64,000 nt of DNA, taken from the NCBI RefSeq assembly GCF_004217445.1, contig NZ_SHKX01000001.1, forward strand, positions 1 through 64,000, given 5' to 3'. The stretch comes from Fluviicoccus keumensis (lineage in GTDB: Bacteria > Pseudomonadota > Gammaproteobacteria > Pseudomonadales > Moraxellaceae). The translations under genes were made by a program, and so were the position numbers. Shown here in pieces: positions 24,614 to 33,444 of the stretch. Position 1 is the stretch's first letter, and the number at the start of each line of letters is the position of its first letter. Below the pieces are notes generated by a model that saw only the letters and a program-made list of their open reading frames with translations, ran no database searches and was not told the origin of the DNA.

Positions 24614-26026
24614 ATGGCCGCCTCAAAACGCCTCAACAGTCTCGACTGGTCGTTCCTGGCCGGAGAAACCCGCGAATCGATGATGCATGTCGGCGGCCTC
24701 ATGACCTTTGTCCCGCCCGATGACGCCCCCGCCGATTTCCTGCGCCAGCTGATGGACGAAGTCCGCGCCGACACCAACGTGCAGTCGCCGTGGAACCTGA
24801 AGCTGCGTCATCCCGACCTGCTGACCCACCCGCTGCAAAGCTGGGTGGAAGACCGCAACTTCGATGTCGAATACCACGTGCGCCGTTCCGCGCTGCCCAC
24901 CCCCGGCGACGAGCGCGAGTTGGGCATCCTGGTGTCGCGCCTGCACAGCCACAACCTCGATTTCCATCGTCCGCCCTGGGAAGTGCATTTCATCGAAGGG
25001 CTTGAAGGCGGACGCTTCGCCATCTACTTCAAGGTGCATCACGCGCTGGTGGACGGCTACACCGGCATCAAGATCCTGTCGCGCAGCATGTCGCACACGG
25101 CAGAAGCCCGCGACACGCCGCTGTTCTACCTGATTCCGCCGCCGCCGCGTCCGCCGCGCACCCGCAAGGAAGACCCGGCCCCGACGCTGGAAGCCTTGTG
25201 GCAGGGCGTGCAGGGCCAGCTGGATGTCTCGCGCAGCGCCGTCAACGCGCTGATGGCGGTGATCCGTTCCGCCCGCAAGCAGGACCACCAGCTGGTCGCG
25301 CCGATGCAGGCGCCGTTGTCGCCGCTGAACCAGAAGATCAGCCGCAACCGCCGTTTCGCCACGCAGCAGTTCCCGGTGGAGCGTCTGAAGCGGGTGGCGC
25401 GCGCGGGCGGCGGTACGCTCAACGACGTGGTGCTGGCCCTGTGCGCCGGTTCGCTGCGCCGCTTTCTGGACGAACAGGGCAGCCTGCCCGCCCAGCCGTT
25501 GACGGCCATGCTGCCGGTGAACGTGCGGCCCAAGGATGATCCGGGCGGCGGCAATGCCGTCGGCGCGATCCTGGCCTCGCTGGCCACCGACGAGCCGGGC
25601 GCGGTGCAACGCCTGCAGGCCATCATCGAATCCACCGGCCATGCCAAGGAACAGCTGCAGGGCATGTCGAAGAACGCGATCATGCAGTTCAGCCAGATGC
25701 TGATGGCCCCGATGCTGCTGTCGATGCTGCCCGGCGCGGCGGGGCGGGTGCGTCCGGCCTTCAACGTCGCCATCTCCAACGTGCCGGGGCCGGAAAACCC
25801 GTTGTATTTCCGGGGTTTCCGGCTGGATTCCTATTTTCCGCTGTCGATCCCGTTCAAGGGTTATGCGCTCAACATCACCGTGGTCAGCTACGCGCAGACG
25901 CTGAACTTCGGCTTCATCGGCTGCCGCGACGCCTTGCCGCACCTGCAACGGCTGGCGGTGTACAGTCGCGAGGCGCTGGAAGACCTGGAAGCGGCGTTGG
26001 GGCTGGAACCGGCGGGCGAGGCTTGA
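24614..26026 (+). CDS. wax ester synthase / diacylglycerol acyltransferase (WS/DGAT)
   Basis: A 470-residue acyltransferase of the bifunctional WS/DGAT family. The active-site motif HHALVDG is at residues 142-148. A family motif NVRPKDDPGGGNAVG lies near 300, and a conserved VAISNVPGP lies in the C-terminal half. It transfers acyl-CoA chains to fatty alcohols or diacylglycerol for storage lipid. The start at ATG 24614 has TAAGGAAAA upstream and places the family N-terminus (LNSLDWSFL) correctly. Presence of a lipase, patatin and this enzyme within 9 kb hints at active neutral-lipid metabolism. Confidence 0.92.
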   Translation: MAASKRLNSLDWSFLAGETRESMMHVGGLMTFVPPDDAPADFLRQLMDEVRADTNVQSPWNLKLRHPDLLTHPLQSWVEDRNFDVEYHVRRSALPTPGDERELGILVSRLHSHNLDFHRPPWEVHFIEGLEGGRFAIYFKVHHALVDGYTGIKILSRSMSHTAEARDTPLFYLIPPPPRPPRTRKEDPAPTLEALWQGVQGQLDVSRSAVNALMAVIRSARKQDHQLVAPMQAPLSPLNQKISRNRRFATQQFPVERLKRVARAGGGTLNDVVLALCAGSLRRFLDEQGSLPAQPLTAMLPVNVRPKDDPGGGNAVGAILASLATDEPGAVQRLQAIIESTGHAKEQLQGMSKNAIMQFSQMLMAPMLLSMLPGAAGRVRPAFNVAISNVPGPENPLYFRGFRLDSYFPLSIPFKGYALNITVVSYAQTLNFGFIGCRDALPHLQRLAVYSREALEDLEAALGLEPAGEA

Positions 26027-26090
26027 CGCTGACCGCCTTCCCCGTGTCCAATGCGCCCCTTTCCAAAACAACAGGGACAGGGGCACCGTG

Positions 26091-26795
26091 ATGAAGGCAG
26101 TCTGGATCGGGATGATGGCGGTATTGGCGTCGATGGCGCAGGCGGATGAAGGCCGGTTCTATCTGGGCGGCGGACTGGGCATGGCCTATGTCAAGCAAAG
26201 CGGCCCGGATGAGTCACTGACCGGCATTGCGAAGGCCTACGGTTCGCGCGTCATGACCACGCACATCACCGAATACCGCTTTGACTCGTCTACCGAAACC
26301 GCCTGGCGGCTGAGCGGCGGCATGCGCTTGTCCGGCCCGTTTTCGCTGGAACTGGCCCTGTTCGATCTCGGTAACGCCAGCGCCGAGGAATATCAGCACA
26401 TGGAATTCACCGATGGCTCCTTTGTGGATACGACCCGGCCGGTCAACATCCATAATCGTGGTGCGTCACTGGGCGTGGTGTTGGACAAGCCGCTGCATGC
26501 CGGTGTCCGCCTGCTGGGCGGACTGGCGCTGGCCCGCACCTCCCAGACGCGGGATTATCCGCAGCCGGTGACATCCATCAGCGTCATTACCAATGACACG
26601 GGCAGCGTTACCGGCTTTGTCCAGTATCAGGCGCATCAGACCGAAACGGAAACTTCCACCGACCTGAGCGCTACCGCCGGAGTCGCGTGGCTGCTGTCGC
26701 CGCGCTGGGAGTCGCGATTCATGGTCAGCGGCCAGGCGGTGGGTGAGGGTCGGGTGCTCGACGCCCAGCTGGGGCTGTTCTATCGCCTGCCCTGA
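26091..26795 (+). CDS. outer-membrane beta-barrel protein, unknown function
   Basis: A 234-residue protein with a signal peptide cleaved after MAQA, then FYLGGGLGMAYVKQ and alternating hydrophobic strands, ending with an aromatic C-terminal strand (LGLFYRLP). This is a small 8-10 strand barrel of the general OmpA/OmpW-like porin-fold type, with no signature I can assign. GTG 26088 directly before the ATG is an alternative start. A perfect 9-bp hairpin (26806-26828) follows the stop, without a T tract. Confidence 0.7.
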   Translation: MKAVWIGMMAVLASMAQADEGRFYLGGGLGMAYVKQSGPDESLTGIAKAYGSRVMTTHITEYRFDSSTETAWRLSGGMRLSGPFSLELALFDLGNASAEEYQHMEFTDGSFVDTTRPVNIHNRGASLGVVLDKPLHAGVRLLGGLALARTSQTRDYPQPVTSISVITNDTGSVTGFVQYQAHQTETETSTDLSATAGVAWLLSPRWESRFMVSGQAVGEGRVLDAQLGLFYRLP

Positions 26796-26895
26796 ACCGG
26801 CGGCCGGAAGCGGCAAATGGCCGCTTCCCCACTTCCCAACCAAGCATCCGCTCTGCTACACATAGCGCCTGAGCAATCCGCAGGCGCTGTCATCC

Positions 26896-27933
26896 ATGAA
26901 AACCCGCATCACCGAACTGTTGGGCATCCGCTATCCCGTCCTGTTGCCCGGCATGAGCTGGATTTCCACCCCGGAACTGGTGGCGGCCGTCTGCAATGCG
27001 GGCGGATTGGGCATCCTCGCCCTCGGTCCGTTGAATCCCGAGCAGACGCGCGCCTCCATCCGCCGCGTGCGTGAACTGACGGACAAGCCCTTCGGCGTCA
27101 ATTGCGCGCTGATCATGCCCGGCGCCAAGGAAAACGCGCAGGTGGCGCTGGATGAGCAGGTGCCGGTGATCAATTTCTCGCTGGGCAAGGGCGACTGGCT
27201 GATTGAAGGCTGTCATGCCTACGGCGGCAAGGCCATCGCGACGGTGACGACGGCGAAGCATGCGCTGGCGGCGGAAGCGCAGGGCGTGGACGCCCTGCTG
27301 GTGACCGGCCACGAAGCGGCGGCGCATGGCGGCGAGGTCACCTCGCTGGTGCTGGTGCCCGCTATTGCCGATGCGGTGAAGATTCCGGTGATCGGCTGCG
27401 GCGGCTTTGCCGATCAGCGCGGCCTGCTGGCGGCGCTGGCGCTGGGCGCGGAGGGCGTGGCGATGGGCTCGCGTTTCGCCACCTGCGCCGAAAGCCCGGT
27501 GCATGCCCGCACCAAGCAGGCCGTGGTCGAGAAGGACCAGCACGACACCGTCTATTCCGCCAACTTTGACGGCTTGCCCGCGCGCTACATGAAAACCCCC
27601 ACCGCCGACCGCCTGACGCGCAAGCCGATGGGCTTCATTCCCGCCGCCTGGCATGCCCTGCTGGCCGCCCGCGCCCTGGCGGTGCCGGTGTGGAAGGTGT
27701 TGGCGGGACTGCTGGTGGAGCCGGGCAAGATTCGGCTGCTGGCGCTGTTCGGAGCCGCCACCCCGCGCCTGAAGGCCGCCACCGAGCAGGGCGACCTGGA
27801 AACCGGCATGCAGTTCATCGGCCAGTCGCAGGGATTGATCCGCGACGTGGTGAGCGCGGAAGTGGTGATGCAGCGGGTAGTGGGGGAGATCGGGATCGGC
27901 TGGAACGCGGTTCAGGCCAAGATCACCGCGTAG
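26896..27933 (+). CDS. nitronate monooxygenase (2-nitropropane dioxygenase family)
   Basis: A 345-residue FMN-dependent TIM-barrel enzyme that oxidises alkyl nitronates. Visible are the N-terminal LLGIRYPVLLPGMSWIS, the catalytic-His segment TGHEAAAHGGEV and the FMN phosphate loops IGCGGFADQRGL and EGVAMGSRF. Length is normal. It may detoxify propionate-3-nitronate or nitroalkanes. It is convergent with lnt, with a repeat element filling the gap. Confidence 0.9.
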   Translation: MKTRITELLGIRYPVLLPGMSWISTPELVAAVCNAGGLGILALGPLNPEQTRASIRRVRELTDKPFGVNCALIMPGAKENAQVALDEQVPVINFSLGKGDWLIEGCHAYGGKAIATVTTAKHALAAEAQGVDALLVTGHEAAAHGGEVTSLVLVPAIADAVKIPVIGCGGFADQRGLLAALALGAEGVAMGSRFATCAESPVHARTKQAVVEKDQHDTVYSANFDGLPARYMKTPTADRLTRKPMGFIPAAWHALLAARALAVPVWKVLAGLLVEPGKIRLLALFGAATPRLKAATEQGDLETGMQFIGQSQGLIRDVVSAEVVMQRVVGEIGIGWNAVQAKITA

Positions 27934-27938
27934 GTTTT

Positions 27939-28075
27939 CCCTCTCCCAAGGTCTGGGAGAGGGTGGCGCGTAGCGCCGGGAGAGGGTTCGGTGGTGGTGG
28001 CTTGAAGAGTCTTGCCCGGGCGACTGGCCGTCCCCCCCCCCCTCTCCCTGGCCCTCTCCCCCTGAGGGAGAGGGG
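27939..28075. repeat. GC-rich palindromic repeat pair, copy C
   Basis: The outer units CCCTCTCCC...GGGAGAGGG and their mirror copy flank an unrelated centre containing a run of 11 C residues. It occupies almost exactly the gap between the convergent nitronate monooxygenase and lnt stops, where it could serve as a bidirectional transcription end. Confidence 0.75.
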
Positions 28076-28076
28076 A

Positions 28077-29588
28077 TTAAGTCTTCTTCCCCCGCCATAC
28101 CCCCAGCCCCAGCATCAACCCGCACAACATCATCACCGGCGCATAGCCGAAGCGCAGGTACGGGGTTTGTCCGGTGGTCATGAACACCTGGCCGCGCAGC
28201 ACCGTGCGCTTGAACTGCGGCGCATGTTTCACGATGCGGCCGTGCTCATCAATAATGGCCGAGATGCCGTTGTTGGTGCCGCGCACGAACCACTTGCCGT
28301 TTTCCAGCGAACGCATCCGCACCATCTGCAAATGCTGGTCGGGGCCGATGGAGTGGCCGAACCAGCCGTCATTGCTGATGGTGATCAGGAAGTCGGCATT
28401 GACCGCATTGCGGCGGGTCAGCTCCGGGTAAGCCACTTCGTAGCAGATGGCCGCGCCGGCGCGGTAGTCGCGCACCAGCAGCGGCGTCTGGCCCGGCTCG
28501 CCGGCGCTGAAGCTGGACATGTCGCGGCTGAAGAAGGGGATGCTGCCGCGCAGCAGGCTTTCAAAGGGAATGTATTCGCCGAACGGCACCAGCCGTTGCT
28601 TGAAGTACAGGCCGTAACCCTGGCCGATGGCGGCGATGCTGTTGTAGAACGGCGGAATGCCTTGCTTGTCCAGCTTGCGCAGGTCGGCGAAGGGAATGCC
28701 GGTCACCAGCGTGCTGTGCGCGGTCAGGGCGTTGTTTTCCATTTCCACCAGAAACTCGGAAGCCTCGTACTGGAACATGGGAATGGCGGCTTCCGGCCAG
28801 ATCACCATGTCCTGACCCCACTCGTTCTTCGACCACTGGCGATAGATATCCAGTGTCTTGTCACGCCACTCCAGCTGCCATTTCACGTCCTGCGGAATAT
28901 TGCCCTGCACGATGCTCAGGCTCAGCTTCTGTGCCGGATCGACCTTGCTCCAGGCATGCAGGCCCAAGGCCGCGCCGCCGCCCCAGATCAACACCATGAC
29001 CAGCCCGGCGGGCCAGCAGCGCCGCCCCCCCTTCAGCAGCGCCGCCGCCATCTGCGCGCTCACCACCGCCAGCAAACCGACCCCGAACACGCCCAGCACC
29101 GGCGCGTAATGTTCCAGCGGCGTATCCAGGAAGGCATAGCCGGTAAACAGCCAGGGAAAACCGGTGAACAGCCAGCTGCGCATCCATTCGAAGGCGATGA
29201 ACAACGGCGCAAAGGTCAGCAGCGCAGCGCGGTCCAGCCGGAAACGCCGGTACAGGAAAGCCATCAGCGCCGTCAGCGAGCCCATGATGACCGCGACCAG
29301 CCCGACCATGATGACGGACAGCCACGCCGGGGTATGACCGAAATCGTGGATCGAGATATACAGCCACCATACGCCCGCACCCCACAGGCCGATGCCGTAC
29401 ATCCAGCCGATGCGGGCGGCGCGGCCGGGACGTTGCCCGTGCAGCAGCTCCGCCAGCAGCGCCGGCGCCAGCAGCGCCAGCCCCCAGACATTGAACGGCG
29501 CCAGCGCCAGGACGAACAGGGCTCCGGCCAGCAAGGCCAGCACCGGCGCGGCCCAGGGGCCGCGCAGGGTTTCAAGCAGCTTATTCAT
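28077..29588 (-). CDS. lnt: apolipoprotein N-acyltransferase
   Basis: A 503-residue inner-membrane protein with about six N-terminal helices and a periplasmic nitrilase domain. It carries the catalytic triad: Glu in VIWPEAAIPMF, Lys in GLYFKQRLVPFGEY and Cys in AAICYEVAYPE. It adds the third acyl chain to lipoproteins, the last step of maturation. A C-terminal helix is present. It overlaps corC by 8 bases, the usual corC-lnt arrangement. Confidence 0.97.
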   Translation of the reverse strand: MNKLLETLRGPWAAPVLALLAGALFVLALAPFNVWGLALLAPALLAELLHGQRPGRAARIGWMYGIGLWGAGVWWLYISIHDFGHTPAWLSVIMVGLVAVIMGSLTALMAFLYRRFRLDRAALLTFAPLFIAFEWMRSWLFTGFPWLFTGYAFLDTPLEHYAPVLGVFGVGLLAVVSAQMAAALLKGGRRCWPAGLVMVLIWGGGAALGLHAWSKVDPAQKLSLSIVQGNIPQDVKWQLEWRDKTLDIYRQWSKNEWGQDMVIWPEAAIPMFQYEASEFLVEMENNALTAHSTLVTGIPFADLRKLDKQGIPPFYNSIAAIGQGYGLYFKQRLVPFGEYIPFESLLRGSIPFFSRDMSSFSAGEPGQTPLLVRDYRAGAAICYEVAYPELTRRNAVNADFLITISNDGWFGHSIGPDQHLQMVRMRSLENGKWFVRGTNNGISAIIDEHGRIVKHAPQFKRTVLRGQVFMTTGQTPYLRFGYAPVMMLCGLMLGLGVWRGKKT

Positions 29589-30429
29589 GCGGAAGTTTTT
29601 CGACCTTGAGCACTCGGATCATGCGGGCGTCGGCGGCCAGCACGGTAAAGCGGTAGGGGGGAATGTCGATGGATTCGTTGATGTTCGGCAGCCGTTCGAA
29701 CTCGCTCAGCACAATGCCGCCGACGGTATCGAAATCCTCGTTGCTGTAACGGGTGGCGAACTGCTCGTTGAACTCGGGGATGGGCGTGATCGCCTGCACC
29801 ACCCAGCTGCCGTCTTCCTGCTCGCTGATCCAGTGCGAGTCCTCGTCGGCATCGTCATGTTCATCGTGGATGTCGCCGACAATCTGCTCCAGCGCGTCTT
29901 CCAGCGTCACCAGCCCGGCCACGCCGCCGTACTCGTCCACCACAATGGCCAGATGGCTCTGCTTGTCGCGGAACTCGCTGAGCAGCTTGTCGATGTGGGC
30001 GGTTTCGGGGATGCAAAAGGCAGGGCGCAGATAGTCTTTCAGGCTGAAGCGTTCATTGTTGCGGCCGATCATGCGCAGCAGGTCTTTCGCCAGAAGGATG
30101 CCCACCACCTCGTCCGAATTGTCCTCGGCCAGCACCGGAAAGCGCGAGTGCGCCGACTCGATCAGCACCGGCAGGAAGTCCTTGGGTTCGTCGTCATCGC
30201 GGATACAGATCATCTGCGCGCGCGGCACCATGATTTCCCGAACCTGCATGTCGGCCACGCGCAGGGTGGCTTCAATGATCCGTTCCGCCTCGGCGTCCAG
30301 CACCCCGCGCTTGCCCGCGCTGCGGATGATTTCACGCAGTTCCTGCCGGTCTTGCGGTTCGTTGCTCAGCAGGCCGGTCAGGCGGTCCAGCCAGGATTTG
30401 TTCGCTTCGTTGCCTCGGTCATCACTCAT
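29581..30429 (-). CDS. corC: CorC/YbeX-type CBS-domain protein
   Basis: A 282-residue cytoplasmic protein with two CBS domains (from VREIMVPRAQMICI, and LKDYLRPAFCIPETAHID with VDEYGGVAGLVTLEDALEQI) and a C-terminal CorC/HlyC FAD-like domain. There is no membrane DUF21 domain, so it is the short YbeX form linked to magnesium/cobalt efflux and to ribosome quality control with YbeY/YbeZ. It is translationally coupled to lnt downstream. Confidence 0.93.
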   Translation of the reverse strand: MSDDRGNEANKSWLDRLTGLLSNEPQDRQELREIIRSAGKRGVLDAEAERIIEATLRVADMQVREIMVPRAQMICIRDDDEPKDFLPVLIESAHSRFPVLAEDNSDEVVGILLAKDLLRMIGRNNERFSLKDYLRPAFCIPETAHIDKLLSEFRDKQSHLAIVVDEYGGVAGLVTLEDALEQIVGDIHDEHDDADEDSHWISEQEDGSWVVQAITPIPEFNEQFATRYSNEDFDTVGGIVLSEFERLPNINESIDIPPYRFTVLAADARMIRVLKVEKLPHE

Positions 30430-30493
30430 GGTGCGGTGCGGGTTGTGGTCGGGACGGGAATTGTGACGGCAGCGGGGGGGAATTGCCAGTATT

Positions 30494-30522
30494 TTGGGCC
30501 TTTGCCGGGCTTCTGCTATGCT
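30494..30522 (+). promoter_or_regulatory. sigma-70 promoter for the small lipoprotein gene
   Basis: TTGGGC and TATGCT are 17 bases apart, 33 bases before the ATG at 30555, in the gap between corC and this gene. Confidence 0.5.
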
Positions 30523-30554
30523 GCCGGAACGCCCTTTTCCGATGACCGGAGGCC

Positions 30555-30806
30555 ATGATGCGCCGTGAACTCTGCCTGCTGCTGCTTGCCGCCGCCCTGA
30601 GCGCTTGCGGCAAGGAACCGCCGCCTCCCGCCCCGAAAGTAGAAACCCCGCCGCCCGCCGCCGATACCGGCCGTGCGGAAACCCGCGCCCTCAACAATCT
30701 GGATGGCGTCGGCTATAACGGTGAAGCCATCCGCAACAAGGTGGATGGCGCCATGAACGCCACCGATGACTACAACAAGCACATGCAGGAACAGGCGGAC
30801 CAGTAA
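30555..30806 (+). CDS. small lipoprotein, unknown function
   Basis: An 83-residue protein with a type II signal peptide: MMRREL, a hydrophobic stretch, and the lipobox LSAC with Cys near residue 18. A proline-rich linker (EPPPPAPKVETPPPAA) is followed by a short polar domain. The residue after the Cys is Gly, so outer-membrane sorting by Lol is expected. CCGGAGG precedes the ATG. It sits on the opposite strand between ybeY and corC, dividing the conserved ybeZ-ybeY-corC-lnt cluster. The next gene's stop is only 3 bases beyond its own. Confidence 0.8.
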   Translation: MMRRELCLLLLAAALSACGKEPPPPAPKVETPPPAADTGRAETRALNNLDGVGYNGEAIRNKVDGAMNATDDYNKHMQEQADQ

Positions 30807-30809
30807 GCC

Positions 30810-31295
30810 TCAGTCCGCTTCCACATAGGGATTGGCGATGCCCAATCCCGCCAGCACCTGAATCTCCAGCCCCTCCATTTCCTCGGCCTCGTCATCCTCG
30901 ATGTGGTCGAAGCCCAGCAGGTGCAGCACGCCGTGCACCGTCAGGTGCGCCCAGTGTTCGCGCGCCGCCTTGCCCTGTTCCTCCGCCTCCGCGAACACCA
31001 CCGGCACGCAGATGATGATGTCGCCCAACGGCTCGCGCGGCAGGCTGTCGAGCACTTCTTCCGGTAGTTCGGAAGGGAAGGACAGCACATTGGTCGGCTT
31101 GTCCTTTTCTCGGTATTCGCGGTTCAGCGTCTGGCTCTCTTCCGCCTCCACCAGCCGGATCGCCATTTCACAGGGCTTCTTCCGGCCCGCGCCTTCCAGC
31201 GCAGCCTGCACCCACAGCTTGAAATCGGCCAGCTTCGGCAAATCCTTGTGCTTGGCCGCCTTTTGCCAGGTCACGGTACACAGCGGCTTGCTCAT
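30810..31295 (-). CDS. ybeY: endoribonuclease / rRNA maturation factor YbeY
   Basis: A 161-residue UPF0054 protein with the zinc-binding motif HGVLHLLGFDH and the RNA-fold element NREYREKDKPTNVLSFP. It acts in 16S rRNA 3' end processing and 70S quality control. Its start overlaps the phoH stop by four bases (ATGA), so the two are coupled. Confidence 0.95.
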   Translation of the reverse strand: MSKPLCTVTWQKAAKHKDLPKLADFKLWVQAALEGAGRKKPCEMAIRLVEAEESQTLNREYREKDKPTNVLSFPSELPEEVLDSLPREPLGDIIICVPVVFAEAEEQGKAAREHWAHLTVHGVLHLLGFDHIEDDEAEEMEGLEIQVLAGLGIANPYVEAD

Positions 31296-32365
31296 TCGGC
31301 GTCATCCCCGTCATGGTCGCGGCGTTCCCGGCGCGGGCGGTCCACCTTGGGCGGGTGTTCCTTGTCCCAGCTTTCATAGGCTTCGACAATGTGCTGCACC
31401 AGCGGATGGCGCACCACGTCGCGGCTGCTGAAGCGGGTGATGTGGATGCCCGGCACGTTGTCCAGCACGCGGATGGCGTGCGACAGCCCGGACTGAGTAC
31501 CGCGCGGCAGGTCCACCTGGGTAATGTCGCCGGTAATCACCGCCTTGGAGCCGAAGCCGAGGCGGGTCAGGAACATTTTCATCTGTTCCGGCGTGGTGTT
31601 CTGGCCTTCGTCGAGGATGATGAAGGCGTGGTTGAGCGTGCGGCCGCGCATGTAGGCCAGCGGAGCCACTTCAATCACCTGTTTCTCGATCATCTTCGCC
31701 ACGCGCTCGAAGCCCAGCATTTCGTAGAGGGCGTCGTACAGCGGGCGCAGGTAGGGGTTGATCTTCTCGGTGAGGTCGCCGGGCAGGAAGCCCAGCTTTT
31801 CCCCGGCCTCGACGGCGGGGCGCACCAGCAGGATGCGGCGGATTTCATCGCGCTCCAGCTGGTCGACGGCGCAGGCCACGGCCAGGTAGGTCTTGCCGGT
31901 GCCGGCGGGGCCGACGCCGAAGCTGATGTCGTGATTGAGGATGTTCTGCACGTAGCGGCGCTGGTTGTGGCCGCGCGGACGGATGCTGCCCTTGCGGGTG
32001 TAGAGGGCGACGTCTTCGTCCTGGCGCGCTTCGGCGGCGTCTTCGGCCGGGGTTTCCGGCAGCGGGGCGTCGGCGTCGGCGGGGGTGTCCTGGCTGGTCT
32101 GGATCATGAGATGGATGGTGTCCGTGGTCAGGTCGGGGCTTTGCGCGGTTTCGTCATAGAGCCGGGTCAGCAGGCGTTCGGCGCGGGTGACGGCGGTGAG
32201 CGGGCCGTGCAGGTGGAAGTGGTGTCCGCGGTGGTGGATGCGGATGCCGAGGCGTTCTTCCAGCAGCTTGATGTGTTCGTGCAGGGGGCCGCAGAGGGCC
32301 GTCAGGCGCTGGGGGTCCGGCGGGGTCAGGTGTAGCTGGCGGATGGTGGTGATGCTGCTGTTCAA
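31292..32365 (-). CDS. ybeZ: PhoH-like ATPase YbeZ
   Basis: A 357-residue P-loop ATPase. An N-terminal KH-like/R3H-like region (IRIHHRGHHFHLHG) is followed by the PhoH domain with Walker A GPAGTGKTYLA and Walker B AFIILDEGQN, ending in a charged tail. It works with YbeY in RNA processing. First gene of the ybeZ-ybeY unit; its upstream region is G-rich on the plus strand and borders an AT-rich islet. Confidence 0.95.
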   Translation of the reverse strand: MNSSITTIRQLHLTPPDPQRLTALCGPLHEHIKLLEERLGIRIHHRGHHFHLHGPLTAVTRAERLLTRLYDETAQSPDLTTDTIHLMIQTSQDTPADADAPLPETPAEDAAEARQDEDVALYTRKGSIRPRGHNQRRYVQNILNHDISFGVGPAGTGKTYLAVACAVDQLERDEIRRILLVRPAVEAGEKLGFLPGDLTEKINPYLRPLYDALYEMLGFERVAKMIEKQVIEVAPLAYMRGRTLNHAFIILDEGQNTTPEQMKMFLTRLGFGSKAVITGDITQVDLPRGTQSGLSHAIRVLDNVPGIHITRFSSRDVVRHPLVQHIVEAYESWDKEHPPKVDRPRRERRDHDGDDAE

Positions 32366-32544
32366 GCTGGGGGTGGCTCCGGGGTGGGGGCTTGGGTTTG
32401 GGGTAAGTATAGCTGAGGCGGGGAGGGGCGGGGAGCGGGGTTTTGGGGCGTTGACGGTGGGTGGGTGGGGGAGTAGATTTCGGGTGGGCGAACTAGGTGA
32501 GATGCGAAGTCTGTCGTTGAAATGAAGTGGGGCATGGAAGTTAT

Positions 32545-32787
32545 ATGACTGTAGTCGTTAATGGGGTCATCTACGAGTTCACGCGAGGCAGCGATATCAT
32601 TCGTGATGGCATGTTCTTGGAAGTGTCAGTCAAAGATACTAATCCGCTAAGACAGGTCGCAGAGATTTTCTACTCGGATGCCACTGCACAGTTCTTTTTA
32701 TCTTGCTTTGAGTCAGATGTTCCTTTGCAAGTCTTAGAGGAGCTTATTCGTATTGCACACAGAGACCTGCCGCCCATCAAATCATGA
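32545..32787 (+). CDS. hypothetical small protein
   Basis: An 80-residue acidic protein with no motif I recognise. It begins MTVVVNGVIYEFTRGSD and has no signal peptide or membrane helix. ATG 32545 has GGAAG four bases away; an in-frame GTG at 32527 is possible. Base composition and codon use are much more AT-rich than the flanking genes, so it likely arrived with the 32.4-34.8 kb islet. The upstream 32366-32544 is G-rich and otherwise empty. Confidence 0.55.
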   Translation: MTVVVNGVIYEFTRGSDIIRDGMFLEVSVKDTNPLRQVAEIFYSDATAQFFLSCFESDVPLQVLEELIRIAHRDLPPIKS

Positions 32788-32836
32788 GAAGTGCCCTACA
32801 GGCAAGCCGTGGACGACAGCGGATTTTTCTTCAACC

Positions 32837-33334
32837 TTAGTGTTGTTTGCAATGCCCTCCCCAGTCAGGCCATTGAAAATCTTCGGAGTATTTAAATAGT
32901 GTCTCCCTCGTTTTCAATGAGAATGAACTGCCTCGATACTTCACCTTAAGATTTATTTCCCCTTTGCAAAAAATATACTCATCACGCCCCTTATAGGCTA
33001 AAATCCATTCGTGCTTGTTGAAGTTCCTAAGATAAACATTAAACATTTCGTTTGGTTGGTGTATTGATTCAACACTGTTTCCTATCCACACAGTAGTTCC
33101 TTTCATAATTGATTCCGTATGAGCTATCTTTGCCCCGCCTCTATTTAAGTGTGCCGAAAGTCGAACGAGCTCAGGATAATAATCATATCCTCTATGGCGA
33201 AGACATCCCCGGACAAGACCTAAGCCGACAATCAAGACAAAAAGAGCATAATAATACTGCGCAGTTTGTTCATTTGGCCACCAAGGCCGCATCTTAGAGT
33301 CCGTTTTTTGCTTATCAATTTCATTAGGCCACAT
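32837..33334 (-). CDS. hypothetical single-pass membrane protein
   Basis: A 165-residue protein with one membrane helix (YYYALFVLIVGLGLVRG, about residues 27-43) after a charged N-terminus, then a mostly basic, probably extracytoplasmic domain. Two Cys lie in the tail region, one of them in GGHCKQH at the very end. Not recognised. AT-rich codon use contrasts with the genome. Convergent with the gene at 32545. Confidence 0.55.
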   Translation of the reverse strand: MWPNEIDKQKTDSKMRPWWPNEQTAQYYYALFVLIVGLGLVRGCLRHRGYDYYPELVRLSAHLNRGGAKIAHTESIMKGTTVWIGNSVESIHQPNEMFNVYLRNFNKHEWILAYKGRDEYIFCKGEINLKVKYRGSSFSLKTRETLFKYSEDFQWPDWGGHCKQH

Positions 33335-33444
33335 AGCATCCCTTATTGGAAAATTATATAAAATAATGGTGATAAACCAAAACTAGGGCCTGAGCGAAAA
33401 ATCGCTTTCCTATCAAGCCTGATCTTTTGGTGGTACCTGCGCTC

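Noticed and set aside
26806..26828. Perfect 9-bp hairpin after the outer-membrane barrel gene
   Set aside because: No T tract follows on either strand, so I do not call it a terminator; noted only in the gene entry.
27690..29609. Plus-strand frame running through the nitronate monooxygenase end, repeat and lnt
   Set aside because: It crosses two recognised genes and a repeat and has no coherent domain.
32366..32544. G-rich stretch upstream of phoH as a regulatory element
   Set aside because: No palindrome, promoter or family motif could be supported; it may just be skewed composition at the islet border.
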